The position numbers and the translations under genes were made by a program. From the NCBI RefSeq assembly GCF_046507575.1, contig NZ_JBKFEY010000002.1, positions 186,001 to 250,000 of the forward strand: a stretch of 64,000 nucleotides of DNA. The letters are read 5' to 3'. The stretch comes from Pontitalea aquivivens. GTDB taxonomy: Bacteria; Pseudomonadota; Alphaproteobacteria; Rhodobacterales; Rhodobacteraceae. Positions 8,274 to 15,172 of the stretch are shown one piece after another. The stretch's first letter is position 1. Each line of letters opens with the position of its first letter. The notes beneath the pieces are model-generated. The model worked only from the letters and a program-made list of their open reading frames with translations. It did no database searches and was not told the DNA's origin.

Positions 8274-9563
8274 TCAATTCCCCGCCTCGGCGGGCACATG
8301 CAGGGCGGCGATGTAAAAGCCGTCAAGCCCGCCGCGACCGGCCCATTGATCGGGGCGCAGCCGCAGGCCGCCCTCGGGGCTGCGCCACTGCGGGTCCAGG
8401 CCCGGCAGGTCGGGGGGCAGGATACCAAGGCCCGGGTGCCGGTCCAGTGCGGCGCGGATCTGTGCCTCGCCTTCATCGGGCAGAAGCGAGCAGGTGCAGA
8501 ACACCAGCCGCCCGCCCGGAACCAGCCAGTCCAGCGCACGGTCCAGCAGCCGGGCCTGCAGCGCGACAAGATCCTTCAGCCCGGCGGGGTCCTTGACAAA
8601 GGGCAGATCGGGGTGGCGGCGGATCGTGCCGGTGGCCGAACAGGGCGCGTCCAGCAGGATCGCGTCAAAGGGCGCATCGGGCACCCAGTCCAGCGCATCG
8701 GCCACCACGGTCTGCGCCGCCAGCCCGCAGCGCGTCAGGTTGTCGTGCAGCCGCGCCATACGCGGGGCGGAAATGTCCAGCGCCGTCACCGTGGCCCCCG
8801 CGGCGGCCATCTGCATCGCCTTGCCGCCCGGTGCGGCGCACAGATCCAGCACCCGTTCACCCGGCTGCGGGGCCAGGATACGCGCGGCCAGCGCGGCCGC
8901 GGCATCCTGCACCCACCAGGCGCCCTCGGCAAAGCCGGGCAGGTCCGACACCTGGCCGCGCGCCGCCAGCCGGACCGACCCGGTCGGCAGTGCCACCCCG
9001 CCCAACCGCCCCGCCAGCGTTGCGGCATCGCCATCCCGTGGCGTCAGGTCCAGCGGTGCCCCGGCCAGATGCGCGGCCTCCATCGCCTGCACCGCCGTCT
9101 TGCCCCAGGCCGACATCAGTCGCCCGCGCAGCCAGCCGGGCAGCGCCGGCGCGGGCAGGGTGGGCCAAAGCGCGGGGCCGGTTTCGGCCACCCGGCGCAG
9201 CACGGCATTGACCATCCCGGCATAACCTTCGGTGCGCCGCCCGCCCGCCCGCGCCAGCGCAACGGCGGCATGAACCACACCATGCGGTGGGGCGCCTTCT
9301 TCCAGCATCTCGACGGTGGCCAGGCGCAGAAGCGCGCGCAGGTCGGCGGGGGGGGCCTTGCGCAGATGCGGCTTCAGCACCGCATCGGCCCGCCCCAGAT
9401 GGCGCAGCGTGGTCAGCGCCAGACGCTGCGCGCGCGCGCGGTCGGCCGGTTCCAGCGTTGCAAGCGCGCCTGCCGCCAATTGATCGGACAGCGCCTGCCG
9501 CCCCTCGGTCACGCCCGTGATCAGCCCCAGCGCCGCCCGGCGCGCCGCATCCGTCCTGCTCAT
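8274..9563 (-). CDS. rsmB: RsmB/NOP-family rRNA (cytosine-C5) methyltransferase
   Basis: The 429-residue protein has an N-terminal NusB-like RNA-binding domain (about 1-130) and a C-terminal SAM methyltransferase domain. The SAM site reads VLDLCAAPGGKAMQMA. The two cysteines expected of m5C methyltransferases are in DAPCSATGTIRRHPD (near residue 307) and FCTCSLLPDEGE (near 356). The family modifies C967 of 16S rRNA in E. coli; the target here is inferred from homology. It appears to head the minus-strand unit running to the M16 genes and is divergent from the DUF1674 gene at 9655. Confidence 0.93.
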   Translation of the reverse strand: MSRTDAARRAALGLITGVTEGRQALSDQLAAGALATLEPADRARAQRLALTTLRHLGRADAVLKPHLRKAPPADLRALLRLATVEMLEEGAPPHGVVHAAVALARAGGRRTEGYAGMVNAVLRRVAETGPALWPTLPAPALPGWLRGRLMSAWGKTAVQAMEAAHLAGAPLDLTPRDGDAATLAGRLGGVALPTGSVRLAARGQVSDLPGFAEGAWWVQDAAAALAARILAPQPGERVLDLCAAPGGKAMQMAAAGATVTALDISAPRMARLHDNLTRCGLAAQTVVADALDWVPDAPFDAILLDAPCSATGTIRRHPDLPFVKDPAGLKDLVALQARLLDRALDWLVPGGRLVFCTCSLLPDEGEAQIRAALDRHPGLGILPPDLPGLDPQWRSPEGGLRLRPDQWAGRGGLDGFYIAALHVPAEAGN

Positions 9564-9580
9564 GCCCCGCGACCCTTCGC

Positions 9581-9609
9581 CTTGTTGCGCCCGCGTCCCG
9601 GCCCTATAT
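9581..9609 (+). promoter_or_regulatory. Candidate sigma-70 promoter for the DUF1674 gene
   Basis: CTTGTT (9581-9586), a 17-base spacer and CTATAT (9604-9609) lie 45 bp before the start codon at 9655. The -10 box is AT-rich in an otherwise GC-rich stretch. Assigned by eye; no transcription evidence. Confidence 0.45.
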
Positions 9610-9654
9610 CATGCCCCGACCATTGCCAAGGAAGGCCCGCCAAGGAACGCCCGG

Positions 9655-9834
9655 ATGACCGACGAGCCGCAAAAAGACCTGCCCGCAGCCGCGCAACGCG
9701 CGCTGGCCGAGGCCGAGGCGCGCCGCAAGGCCGCCCGTGCGCTGGACCTGCCGCCCGAACTGGGCGGTCGCGACGGCCCCGAGCCGGTGCGATTCGGCGA
9801 TTGGGAAAAGAAGGGCATCGCGGTCGATTTCTAG
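9655..9834 (+). CDS. DUF1674 protein, succinate dehydrogenase assembly factor 4-like
   Basis: This 59-residue protein ends in RFGDWEKKGIAVDF, the diagnostic tail of DUF1674/SdhAF4 proteins, which in eukaryotes help mature the flavinated SDH subunit. The frame is open further upstream, but the ATG at 9655 preceded by AAGGAACG fits the family length and removes a Cys/Pro-rich extension. It lies alone between rsmB (divergent) and dapB (convergent). The name rests on the C-terminal motif; the function in bacteria is inferred. Confidence 0.88.
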   Translation: MTDEPQKDLPAAAQRALAEAEARRKAARALDLPPELGGRDGPEPVRFGDWEKKGIAVDF

Positions 9835-9871
9835 CCCGCCGCGCCGGGTTGGGCCGCGCCCGGGGCGGGTG

Positions 9872-10687
9872 TCAGTCCGCCAGCCCCAGGACATTGATCA
9901 TGTCATATTCGCCGGGCTTCTGCGTCTGGCCCCACAGGGCGGCCTTCAGCGCGCCGCGGGCAAAGATCGCGCGATCCGTGGCGACGTGGCGCAGCACGAT
10001 GCGTTCCCCCGCGCCCGCGAACAGCACGTCATGTTCGCCCACGATGTCGCCGCCCCGGATCGCGGAAAAGCCGATCGCCCCGGGCCGGCGCGCGCCGGTG
10101 ATGCCATCGCGACCCGATTCGCGATTTTCTTCCAGCTGGATGCCGCGCCCCTCGGCCGCGGCCTCGCCCAGCATCAGCGCCGTGCCCGAGGGCGCGTCGA
10201 CCTTCATCCGGTGATGGGCTTCGATCACCTCGATGTCCCAGTCGGCATCCAGTGCGCGTGCCACCTTTTTCGTCAGTTGCACCAGCAGGTTGACGCCCAG
10301 GCTCATGTTGCCGGCGCGCACGATCACGGCATGGCGCGCCGCGGCCTTCAGCCGGGCCAGATGGTCCGCCTCAAGGCCGGTGGTGCCGATCACATGCACC
10401 GCACGCGCCTGCGCGGCCAGCGCCGCGAATTCCACCGTCGCCGCAGGGGCGGTAAAGTCGATCACCGCCTGCGCGCGGGAAAATGCCAGCAGCGGGTCAT
10501 CGGTCACGGTCACGCCATTGGCCTGCCCGCCCAGCATCACCCCCAGATCCTGCCCGATCCAGTCATGGCCCGCGCGTTCCACCGCCCCCACCAGCCGCGC
10601 CTTGTCGGATGCGGATACGGTGGCGGCCAGCATCCGGCCCATCCGGCCCGAAACCCCGGTGATGACGATACCCGGCAGATCGGTCAT
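9872..10687 (-). CDS. dapB: 4-hydroxy-tetrahydrodipicolinate reductase
   Basis: DapB makes tetrahydrodipicolinate with NAD(P)H in the lysine/diaminopimelate pathway. The 271-residue protein has the nucleotide motif GVSGRMGRM at residues 11-19 and the active-site segment EAHHRMKVDAPSGTA near residues 155-170. The open frame runs upstream to 11281, but that extension is antisense to rbfA and has no family match, so I start at the ATG of MTDLPGIVITG. It is convergent with DUF1674 (37 bp apart) and divergent from rbfA. Confidence 0.97.
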   Translation of the reverse strand: MTDLPGIVITGVSGRMGRMLAATVSASDKARLVGAVERAGHDWIGQDLGVMLGGQANGVTVTDDPLLAFSRAQAVIDFTAPAATVEFAALAAQARAVHVIGTTGLEADHLARLKAAARHAVIVRAGNMSLGVNLLVQLTKKVARALDADWDIEVIEAHHRMKVDAPSGTALMLGEAAAEGRGIQLEENRESGRDGITGARRPGAIGFSAIRGGDIVGEHDVLFAGAGERIVLRHVATDRAIFARGALKAALWGQTQKPGEYDMINVLGLAD

Positions 10688-10786
10688 GTCTGTCTCTCTC
10701 CTTCGTGATCGGCTTTCCTTAGCGGCTTGGCGCGCGCTTGGCAAAGGCCCGTTGCGGGCGCGCCGGGCTTGGCCTACATGGGGGGC

Positions 10787-11212
10787 ATGGCAAAGAACCG
10801 TTTTTCCCCGGGCGATGGCCCCTCGCAACGACAGCTCCGCGTGGGCGAGCTGATCCGGCGGACCCTGTCGGATGTGCTGATGCGTGGCGATGTGCATGAC
10901 CCCGACCTCAACCGCATCTCGATCACCGTGGGCGAGGTGCGGACCTCGCCCGACCTCAAGGTGGCCACCGCCTATGTCACGCCGCTGGGCGGGCAGGGCG
11001 CCGAAGAGATGCTGGCCGCGCTGCGCCGCAACAAGGGCGAGCTGCGCCACCTGGTGTCTCGCACCCTGACGCTGAAATTCGCGCCCGAACTGCGGTTTCG
11101 CCTGGATGAGACGTTTGACCGGCTGGATGAAACGCGGCGGATGTTTGCCGACGAACGCGTGCAGCGCGACATTGCGCAACCCGACACGGATGATGAAGAC
11201 GATCTGGATTAA
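10787..11212 (+). CDS. rbfA: 30S ribosome-binding factor RbfA
   Basis: RbfA binds pre-30S subunits and helps 16S rRNA maturation. The 141-residue protein begins MAKNRFSPGDGPSQRQLRVGELI and contains the KH-type core (DLKVATAYVTPLGGQG, TLKFAPELRFRLDETFDR). The start at 10787 follows a GGGGG run; an in-frame ATG at 10778 would add three residues. Its 3' end overlaps the start of the DUF2233 gene by about 20 bp, and truB follows, so rbfA and truB are close as in many bacteria. Confidence 0.96.
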   Translation: MAKNRFSPGDGPSQRQLRVGELIRRTLSDVLMRGDVHDPDLNRISITVGEVRTSPDLKVATAYVTPLGGQGAEEMLAALRRNKGELRHLVSRTLTLKFAPELRFRLDETFDRLDETRRMFADERVQRDIAQPDTDDEDDLD

Positions 11213-11918
11213 CGCGGCCCTGCTGGCGCTGGCGACCCCCGCGGGGGCCCAGACCTGCCGGGCGATCGTTTTCGAAGACACCCCCTTTACCGTCTGTCAG
11301 GTGCAGGCCGGCGCTGATCTGCGGTTGTGGCTGAACGATTCCGAGGGGCGGCTGATCGGCACCCCGGAACGGCTGGCCAAGGAACTGGCCGAAGGCGAGG
11401 CGCTGGCCTTTGCCATGAACGCGGGCATGTATCACCCCGACCGCCGCCCCGTGGGGCTTCATGTCGAGAACGGGGCAAAGGTCGCGCCGATCGTCACCGC
11501 CGAGGGTCCGGGAAACTTCGGCATGCTGCCCAACGGCGTCTTCTGCGCCGATCAGGGGTTTGCGGTGATCGAATCGCGCCGCTTTGCGAATGACGCGCCC
11601 GCCTGCCGCATCGCCACCCAATCCGGCCCGATGCTGGTGATCGGGGGCGCGCTGCACCCCCGCTTTCTGCCCGACAGCGACAGCCTGAACATCCGCAACG
11701 GCGTGGGCGTATCTGCGGACGGGCAGACCGCTTGGTTCGCGATCTCGGACGCGCCGGTGACCTTCCACCGCTTTGCCCGGCTGTTCCGCGATGAACTGGG
11801 CGCGCCGGATGCGCTGTATCTGGACGGTTCGGTCTCGCGGCTGGTCGCGCCGGAACTGGGGCGTGCGGACCCTGGCGTGCCGATGGGCCCGATCATCGGG
11901 GTCGTCACCCGCGATTGA
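11193..11918 (+). CDS. Phosphodiester glycosidase family (DUF2233) exported protein
   Basis: From the ATG at 11193 (an adjacent ATG at 11190 is equally possible) the protein has 241 residues and starts with a signal peptide ending in ATPAGAQ. The body has the DUF2233/NAGPA-like features: FAMNAGMYHPDRRPVGL, GNFGMLPNGVF, IATQSGPMLVIGG, NIRNGVGVSADG and LYLDGSVS. Family members include phosphodiester glycosidases such as uncovering enzyme and bacterial exopolysaccharide proteins. The start lies inside the end of rbfA, so translation is probably coupled. The substrate is unknown. Confidence 0.9.
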   Translation: MKTIWINAALLALATPAGAQTCRAIVFEDTPFTVCQVQAGADLRLWLNDSEGRLIGTPERLAKELAEGEALAFAMNAGMYHPDRRPVGLHVENGAKVAPIVTAEGPGNFGMLPNGVFCADQGFAVIESRRFANDAPACRIATQSGPMLVIGGALHPRFLPDSDSLNIRNGVGVSADGQTAWFAISDAPVTFHRFARLFRDELGAPDALYLDGSVSRLVAPELGRADPGVPMGPIIGVVTRD

Positions 11919-11969
11919 CGCGCGCGGGGCCTTGGGCTAGCACGCGGCCTTTCGGAACAGGAGGGCACC

Positions 11970-12872
11970 ATGGCTCGCAAGAAGGGTCGCGACATTTCCG
12001 GCTGGCTGGTGGTGGACAAACCCGCAGGCGTCACCTCGACCACCGTGGTCAACAAGGTGCGCTGGGCGCTGGACGCGAAAAAGGCGGGTCATGCGGGCAC
12101 GCTGGATCCGGCGGCGACCGGCGTTCTGGCCGTGGCGCTGGGCGAGGCGACGAAGACAGTGCCCTACATCACCGATGCGCTGAAATGCTATCGCTTCGCC
12201 GTGCGCCTTGGCGCCGCGACCAATACCGACGATGCCGAAGGCGCGGTGGTCGCCACCTCGGACATGCGTCCGACCGACGCGGATATCGCCGCCGCCCTGC
12301 CTGCCTTCGTGGGCGACATCCAGCAGGTTCCCCCGCAGTTTTCCGCCGTCAAGGTCGAGGGGGAGCGCGCCTATGACCTGGCCCGTGCGGGCGAGGAAAT
12401 GGACCTCGCCGCCCGCCCGCTTTATGTGGAAAGCCTGGTGCAGGTGGCGCGCCCTGATGCGGATACGGTCGAACTGGAAATGGTCTGCGGCAAGGGGGGC
12501 TATGTGCGGTCCATCGCGCGTGACCTGGGGCGGGCGCTGGGCTGCATGGGACATGTGCTCTGGCTGCGCCGGGTATGGTCGGGCCCCTTTGAGGCTGAAG
12601 ACGGGCTATCGCTGGAGGATGTCGACCGCCTTGCCCGCACGCCGGATCTGGACGCCAGGGTCCTGTCGCTGGAAACGGGCCTTGCCGACCTGCCAGAACT
12701 GCGCGCCACCCCCGAGGGCGCGGCGCGGCTCAGGAACGGCAATCCAGGCATGGTGATCGCGGCCGATGCCGATTACGGCGATGAGGCCTGGGCAAGTTTT
12801 CAGGGCAAACCCATCGCCGTGGGTATCTACAAGTCGGGCGAGTTGCACCCCAGCCGGGTCTTCAACCTCTGA
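11970..12872 (+). CDS. truB: tRNA pseudouridine(55) synthase
   Basis: TruB makes pseudouridine-55 in the T loop of tRNAs. The 300-residue protein contains GWLVVDKPAGVTS (11-23), the catalytic aspartate at residue 46 in GHAGTLDPAATGVL, and the GAATNTDDAEG loop. The start is preceded by an AGGAGGG Shine-Dalgarno. It lies 51 bp after DUF2233. A large inverted repeat follows 25 bp after the stop. Confidence 0.97.
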   Translation: MARKKGRDISGWLVVDKPAGVTSTTVVNKVRWALDAKKAGHAGTLDPAATGVLAVALGEATKTVPYITDALKCYRFAVRLGAATNTDDAEGAVVATSDMRPTDADIAAALPAFVGDIQQVPPQFSAVKVEGERAYDLARAGEEMDLAARPLYVESLVQVARPDADTVELEMVCGKGGYVRSIARDLGRALGCMGHVLWLRRVWSGPFEAEDGLSLEDVDRLARTPDLDARVLSLETGLADLPELRATPEGAARLRNGNPGMVIAADADYGDEAWASFQGKPIAVGIYKSGELHPSRVFNL

Positions 12873-12897
12873 CGGATCACGGGCGGCGCGGGCGAAT

Positions 12898-12950
12898 GAG
12901 TATTTTTGCCAAGAAGAAGCGGCATCTGTTTCTTCTTGGCAAAAATACTC
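12898..12950. repeat. Perfect 21-bp inverted repeat formed by two intergenic-repeat cores (copy B)
   Basis: The left arm 12898-12918 and right arm 12930-12950 are perfect reverse complements (21 bp), with an 11-base loop. Each arm is a full GAGTATTTTTGCCAAGAAGAA core, so this is a head-to-head duplication of the element seen singly elsewhere. A GCCGGAGGC-TTCCGC block follows at 12952-12966, as at copy A. Transcribed from truB it would make a long hairpin, but there is no terminal T run on the plus strand. It could limit 3' decay or act as a bidirectional barrier. Confidence 0.9.
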
Positions 12951-13023
12951 CTGCCGGAGGCTTCCGCAGCCAGGTCCGGGCGCCGAGGGTTGTCAAGTCG
13001 CGCTGCAGGGCCGAGAAGAACAC

Positions 13024-13539
13024 ATGATCACACGCCATCATCAGAAGGGCGATGCCGCCTCGACCGCCGTTTATTCCGATTGCGAACGCTATCGTTACCT
13101 GTTGACCCGCACCTGGGATGGGGGCGGGGCGCGCGTCTTGTTCGTGCTGTTGAACCCCTCCACCGCCACCGAAGCGCAGAACGACCCGACCGTCGAGCGG
13201 TGCGAGCGGCGCGCGCGCCGGCTGGGCTTCGGGGCGTTTCGGGTGGTGAACATCTTTGCTTTCCGCGCGACGGATCCCAAGGTGATGCGGGCGCAGGCTG
13301 ATCCGGTGGGCCCCGGCAATGACGCGGCGATCCTGGAAAGCCTGGACTGGGCGGGTGCATCGGGGCACCGGGTCATCTGCGCCTGGGGCGCGCATGGCGC
13401 GCATCTGGGGCGCGGCGCTGCGGTTGAACGGATGCTGCGCGCCTCGGGGCATGATTTGTTCCATCTGGGGCTGACCGGCGCAGGTGCGCCCAGGCATCCG
13501 TTGTATATCGGCTACGATCGCCAGCCGGAACGGTGGTGA
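13024..13539 (+). CDS. DUF1643 domain protein
   Basis: The 171-residue protein shows the DUF1643 core: YRYLLTRTWDGG, VLFVLLNPSTATEAQNDPTV (about 38-58), a Cys at the end of that helix, VVNIFAFRATDP, and a C-terminal HPLYIGYDRQPERW. I chose the ATG at 13024 because the family begins shortly before YRY; the open frame upstream crosses the inverted repeat. The function is not established to my knowledge. Such proteins occur both in chromosomes and near mobile DNA, but nothing mobile is visible here. Confidence 0.85.
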   Translation: MITRHHQKGDAASTAVYSDCERYRYLLTRTWDGGGARVLFVLLNPSTATEAQNDPTVERCERRARRLGFGAFRVVNIFAFRATDPKVMRAQADPVGPGNDAAILESLDWAGASGHRVICAWGAHGAHLGRGAAVERMLRASGHDLFHLGLTGAGAPRHPLYIGYDRQPERW

Positions 13540-13643
13540 GGGCGTCCGTGTTAACCCATGGTCCCGCAGACTGTGCTAAGAAAGTCTGAACGGCCGAAGG
13601 GGTGGTGTTGCCCGCGTGATGGCCGGTAAGGGGTGTGTGGGTC

Positions 13644-14570
13644 ATGTTTCTGATTTCGGGGCTGCTTGGATTGCTGGTCGCGGGTGTGTCGATCGGGCTT
13701 GCGCCCGCGCCGGGATCGCAAGAGCCGGGCGGCGGTGCCGGGCCTGAGGATGGTGCGTCTGATACGGCGCCGTCTGTGCCGGTGTCTGACACGATTGCCT
13801 GGGGCGGGGCAGAGGGCGATGTTCTGTCGGGCGGCGTCGGCGATGATCAGCTGAACGGATATGCCGGGGAAGACAGGCTTGAAGGCGGGCCGGGGCACGA
13901 TGTGCTGGTTGGTGGCGCGGATGACGATGTGATCCTTGGTGGTCCGGGTGACGACAGCCTGATCGGCGAGGCCGGTGATGACACGATCCAGGGGGGCGCG
14001 GGCAACGATCTTCTGGCGGGCCATTTCGGTGACGACAATCTTGAGGGAGGGCCGGGTGACGACAGCCTGATCGGCGGCGCCGGGGCCGACCTTCTGCTGG
14101 GCGGGCCAGGTGATGATACGCTTGAAGGCGCGGCGGGTGATGACACGCTGGACGGTGGCCCCGGTGCGGATGAGTTGTTCGGTGGCGCCGGGGATGACTG
14201 GATCACCGGCCTTTCGGACGCGGATGAAGCCGATGCGCCCGACCTTCTGAATGGCGGGGAAGGGGCCGACATCCTGCTGGCAGGCCCGGGTGATTGGGCG
14301 CATGGCGGCGAGGGCGGCGATCTGTTCGCGATTGCCGATTGGGACGGTGCCGATACCCCGGCCAGAATAACCGATTTCAACCCCGCCGAAGACCGGATCG
14401 CCATCGTCTGGGACGGGAATCCCCCGATGCCGGACCTGACGGTCGAGGCTGCGGGGGCGGATATGGCGGTGATCATGCTGAACGGCGCCAGGATCGCCGA
14501 GGTTCTGAATGCGCCGCAACTGACGGCAGGTGATCTGCTGATCATGCCGCAGGGCGCCTTTGCGCGCTAA
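13644..14570 (+). CDS. RTX-type calcium-binding repeat protein with N-terminal membrane segment
   Basis: The 308-residue protein begins with one hydrophobic segment (residues 1-20), then an acidic Gly/Pro linker, then about 14 tandem nonapeptides of the GGxGxDxLx type (about residues 50-200) that form a calcium-loaded beta roll. The C-terminal part (ARITDFNPAEDRIAIVWDG onwards) resembles the tail domain of Rhodobacterales RTX proteins. The start at ATG 13644 follows GGTAAGGGG; a GTG at 13635 would add three residues. No type I secretion genes are nearby. An N-terminal membrane segment is unlike classical RTX exoproteins, so it may be anchored in the envelope. Confidence 0.88.
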   Translation: MFLISGLLGLLVAGVSIGLAPAPGSQEPGGGAGPEDGASDTAPSVPVSDTIAWGGAEGDVLSGGVGDDQLNGYAGEDRLEGGPGHDVLVGGADDDVILGGPGDDSLIGEAGDDTIQGGAGNDLLAGHFGDDNLEGGPGDDSLIGGAGADLLLGGPGDDTLEGAAGDDTLDGGPGADELFGGAGDDWITGLSDADEADAPDLLNGGEGADILLAGPGDWAHGGEGGDLFAIADWDGADTPARITDFNPAEDRIAIVWDGNPPMPDLTVEAAGADMAVIMLNGARIAEVLNAPQLTAGDLLIMPQGAFAR

Positions 14571-14605
14571 GCGGCCCGGGGTGCCTGCCGGGCCTGTGAA
14601 ACAGG

Positions 14606-14634
14606 CTTCCCTTTTCGGCAAAATTCCCTTATAC
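14606..14634 (+). promoter_or_regulatory. Candidate promoter for rpsO
   Basis: CTTCCC (14606-14611), a 17-base spacer and TTATAC (14629-14634) precede rpsO by about 90 bp. The -10 is good and the -35 weak. By-eye assignment. Confidence 0.4.
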
Positions 14635-14638
14635 GCGC

Positions 14639-14662
14639 GCATCCGCCGCCTTTGGCGGATGC
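14639..14662 (+). other. 9-bp hairpin in the rpsO leader
   Basis: GCATCCGCC (14639-14647) and GGCGGATGC (14654-14662) form a perfect stem with a six-base loop immediately after the candidate -10 box. It would lie at the 5' end of the rpsO transcript, where it could stabilise the mRNA or take part in S15 autoregulation. No T run follows, so it is not a terminator. Confidence 0.55.
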
Positions 14663-14726
14663 TCCATGGGCCTTGCTGGACGACATCCCGGCCTGCGCCA
14701 TCCCTCTAACCGACAAGGAGACCCCG

Positions 14727-14996
14727 ATGTCGATTACCGTTGAAGAAAAAGCCCGTCTGATCAAGGAATACGCGACCAAGGAAGGCGACACCGGTTCGCC
14801 GGAAGTCCAGGTGGCGATCCTGTCGTCGCGTATTGCGACGCTGACGGAACATTTCAAGGCCCACAAGAAGGACAACCACTCTCGTCGTGGTCTTCTGATG
14901 ATGGTGGCCCAGCGCCGCAAGCTGCTGGACTATCTGAAGGGCAAGGACGAAGCGCGCTACGCCAAGCTGATCGAGCGTCTGGGCCTGCGCCGCTGA
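14727..14996 (+). CDS. rpsO: 30S ribosomal protein S15
   Basis: An 89-residue protein with the complete S15 sequence pattern: MSITVEEKARLIKEYA, GDTGSPEVQVA, LTEHFKAHKKDNHSRRGLL and a KLIERLGLRR C-terminus. It binds the 16S rRNA three-way junction. The start follows an ACAAGGAGA Shine-Dalgarno. The order rpsO-pnp is widely conserved. Confidence 0.99.
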   Translation: MSITVEEKARLIKEYATKEGDTGSPEVQVAILSSRIATLTEHFKAHKKDNHSRRGLLMMVAQRRKLLDYLKGKDEARYAKLIERLGLRR

Positions 14997-15003
14997 TCCA
15001 GGG

Positions 15004-15030
15004 ACGCGCCCTTCGGGGCGCGTTTCTCTT
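15004..15030 (+). terminator. Rho-independent terminator after rpsO
   Basis: ACGCGCCC and GGGCGCGT form a perfect 8-bp stem around a stable TTCG tetraloop, followed by TTCTCTTTC. It begins 8 bases after the rpsO stop. Partial read-through to pnp, as in other bacteria, is possible. Confidence 0.88.
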
Positions 15031-15172
15031 TCGACCTGGACGGGATGTCCGGGTGTCGGCCTCCCCACCGGGCCTTATGGGGCGCAGCCGTGAAAGGAAA
15101 AGAGGCCACGGGCATGGGGCCCGTACGCAAACAGGCGCGGGGAGGGTCCCTGCGCGACGATAGGAAAAGCTG

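Noticed and set aside
8052..10214. 720-residue plus-strand frame across rsmB and DUF1674
   Set aside because: Arg/Pro-rich shadow of rsmB; no ribosome site or recognisable domain.
10688..11281. N-terminal extension of dapB
   Set aside because: It lies antisense to rbfA and has no family resemblance; the internal ATG gives the normal DapB length.
13850..14230. Tandem DNA repeats that could suggest a CRISPR or minisatellite
   Set aside because: The periodicity is 27 bp and in frame, encoding RTX nonapeptides; there are no unique spacers.
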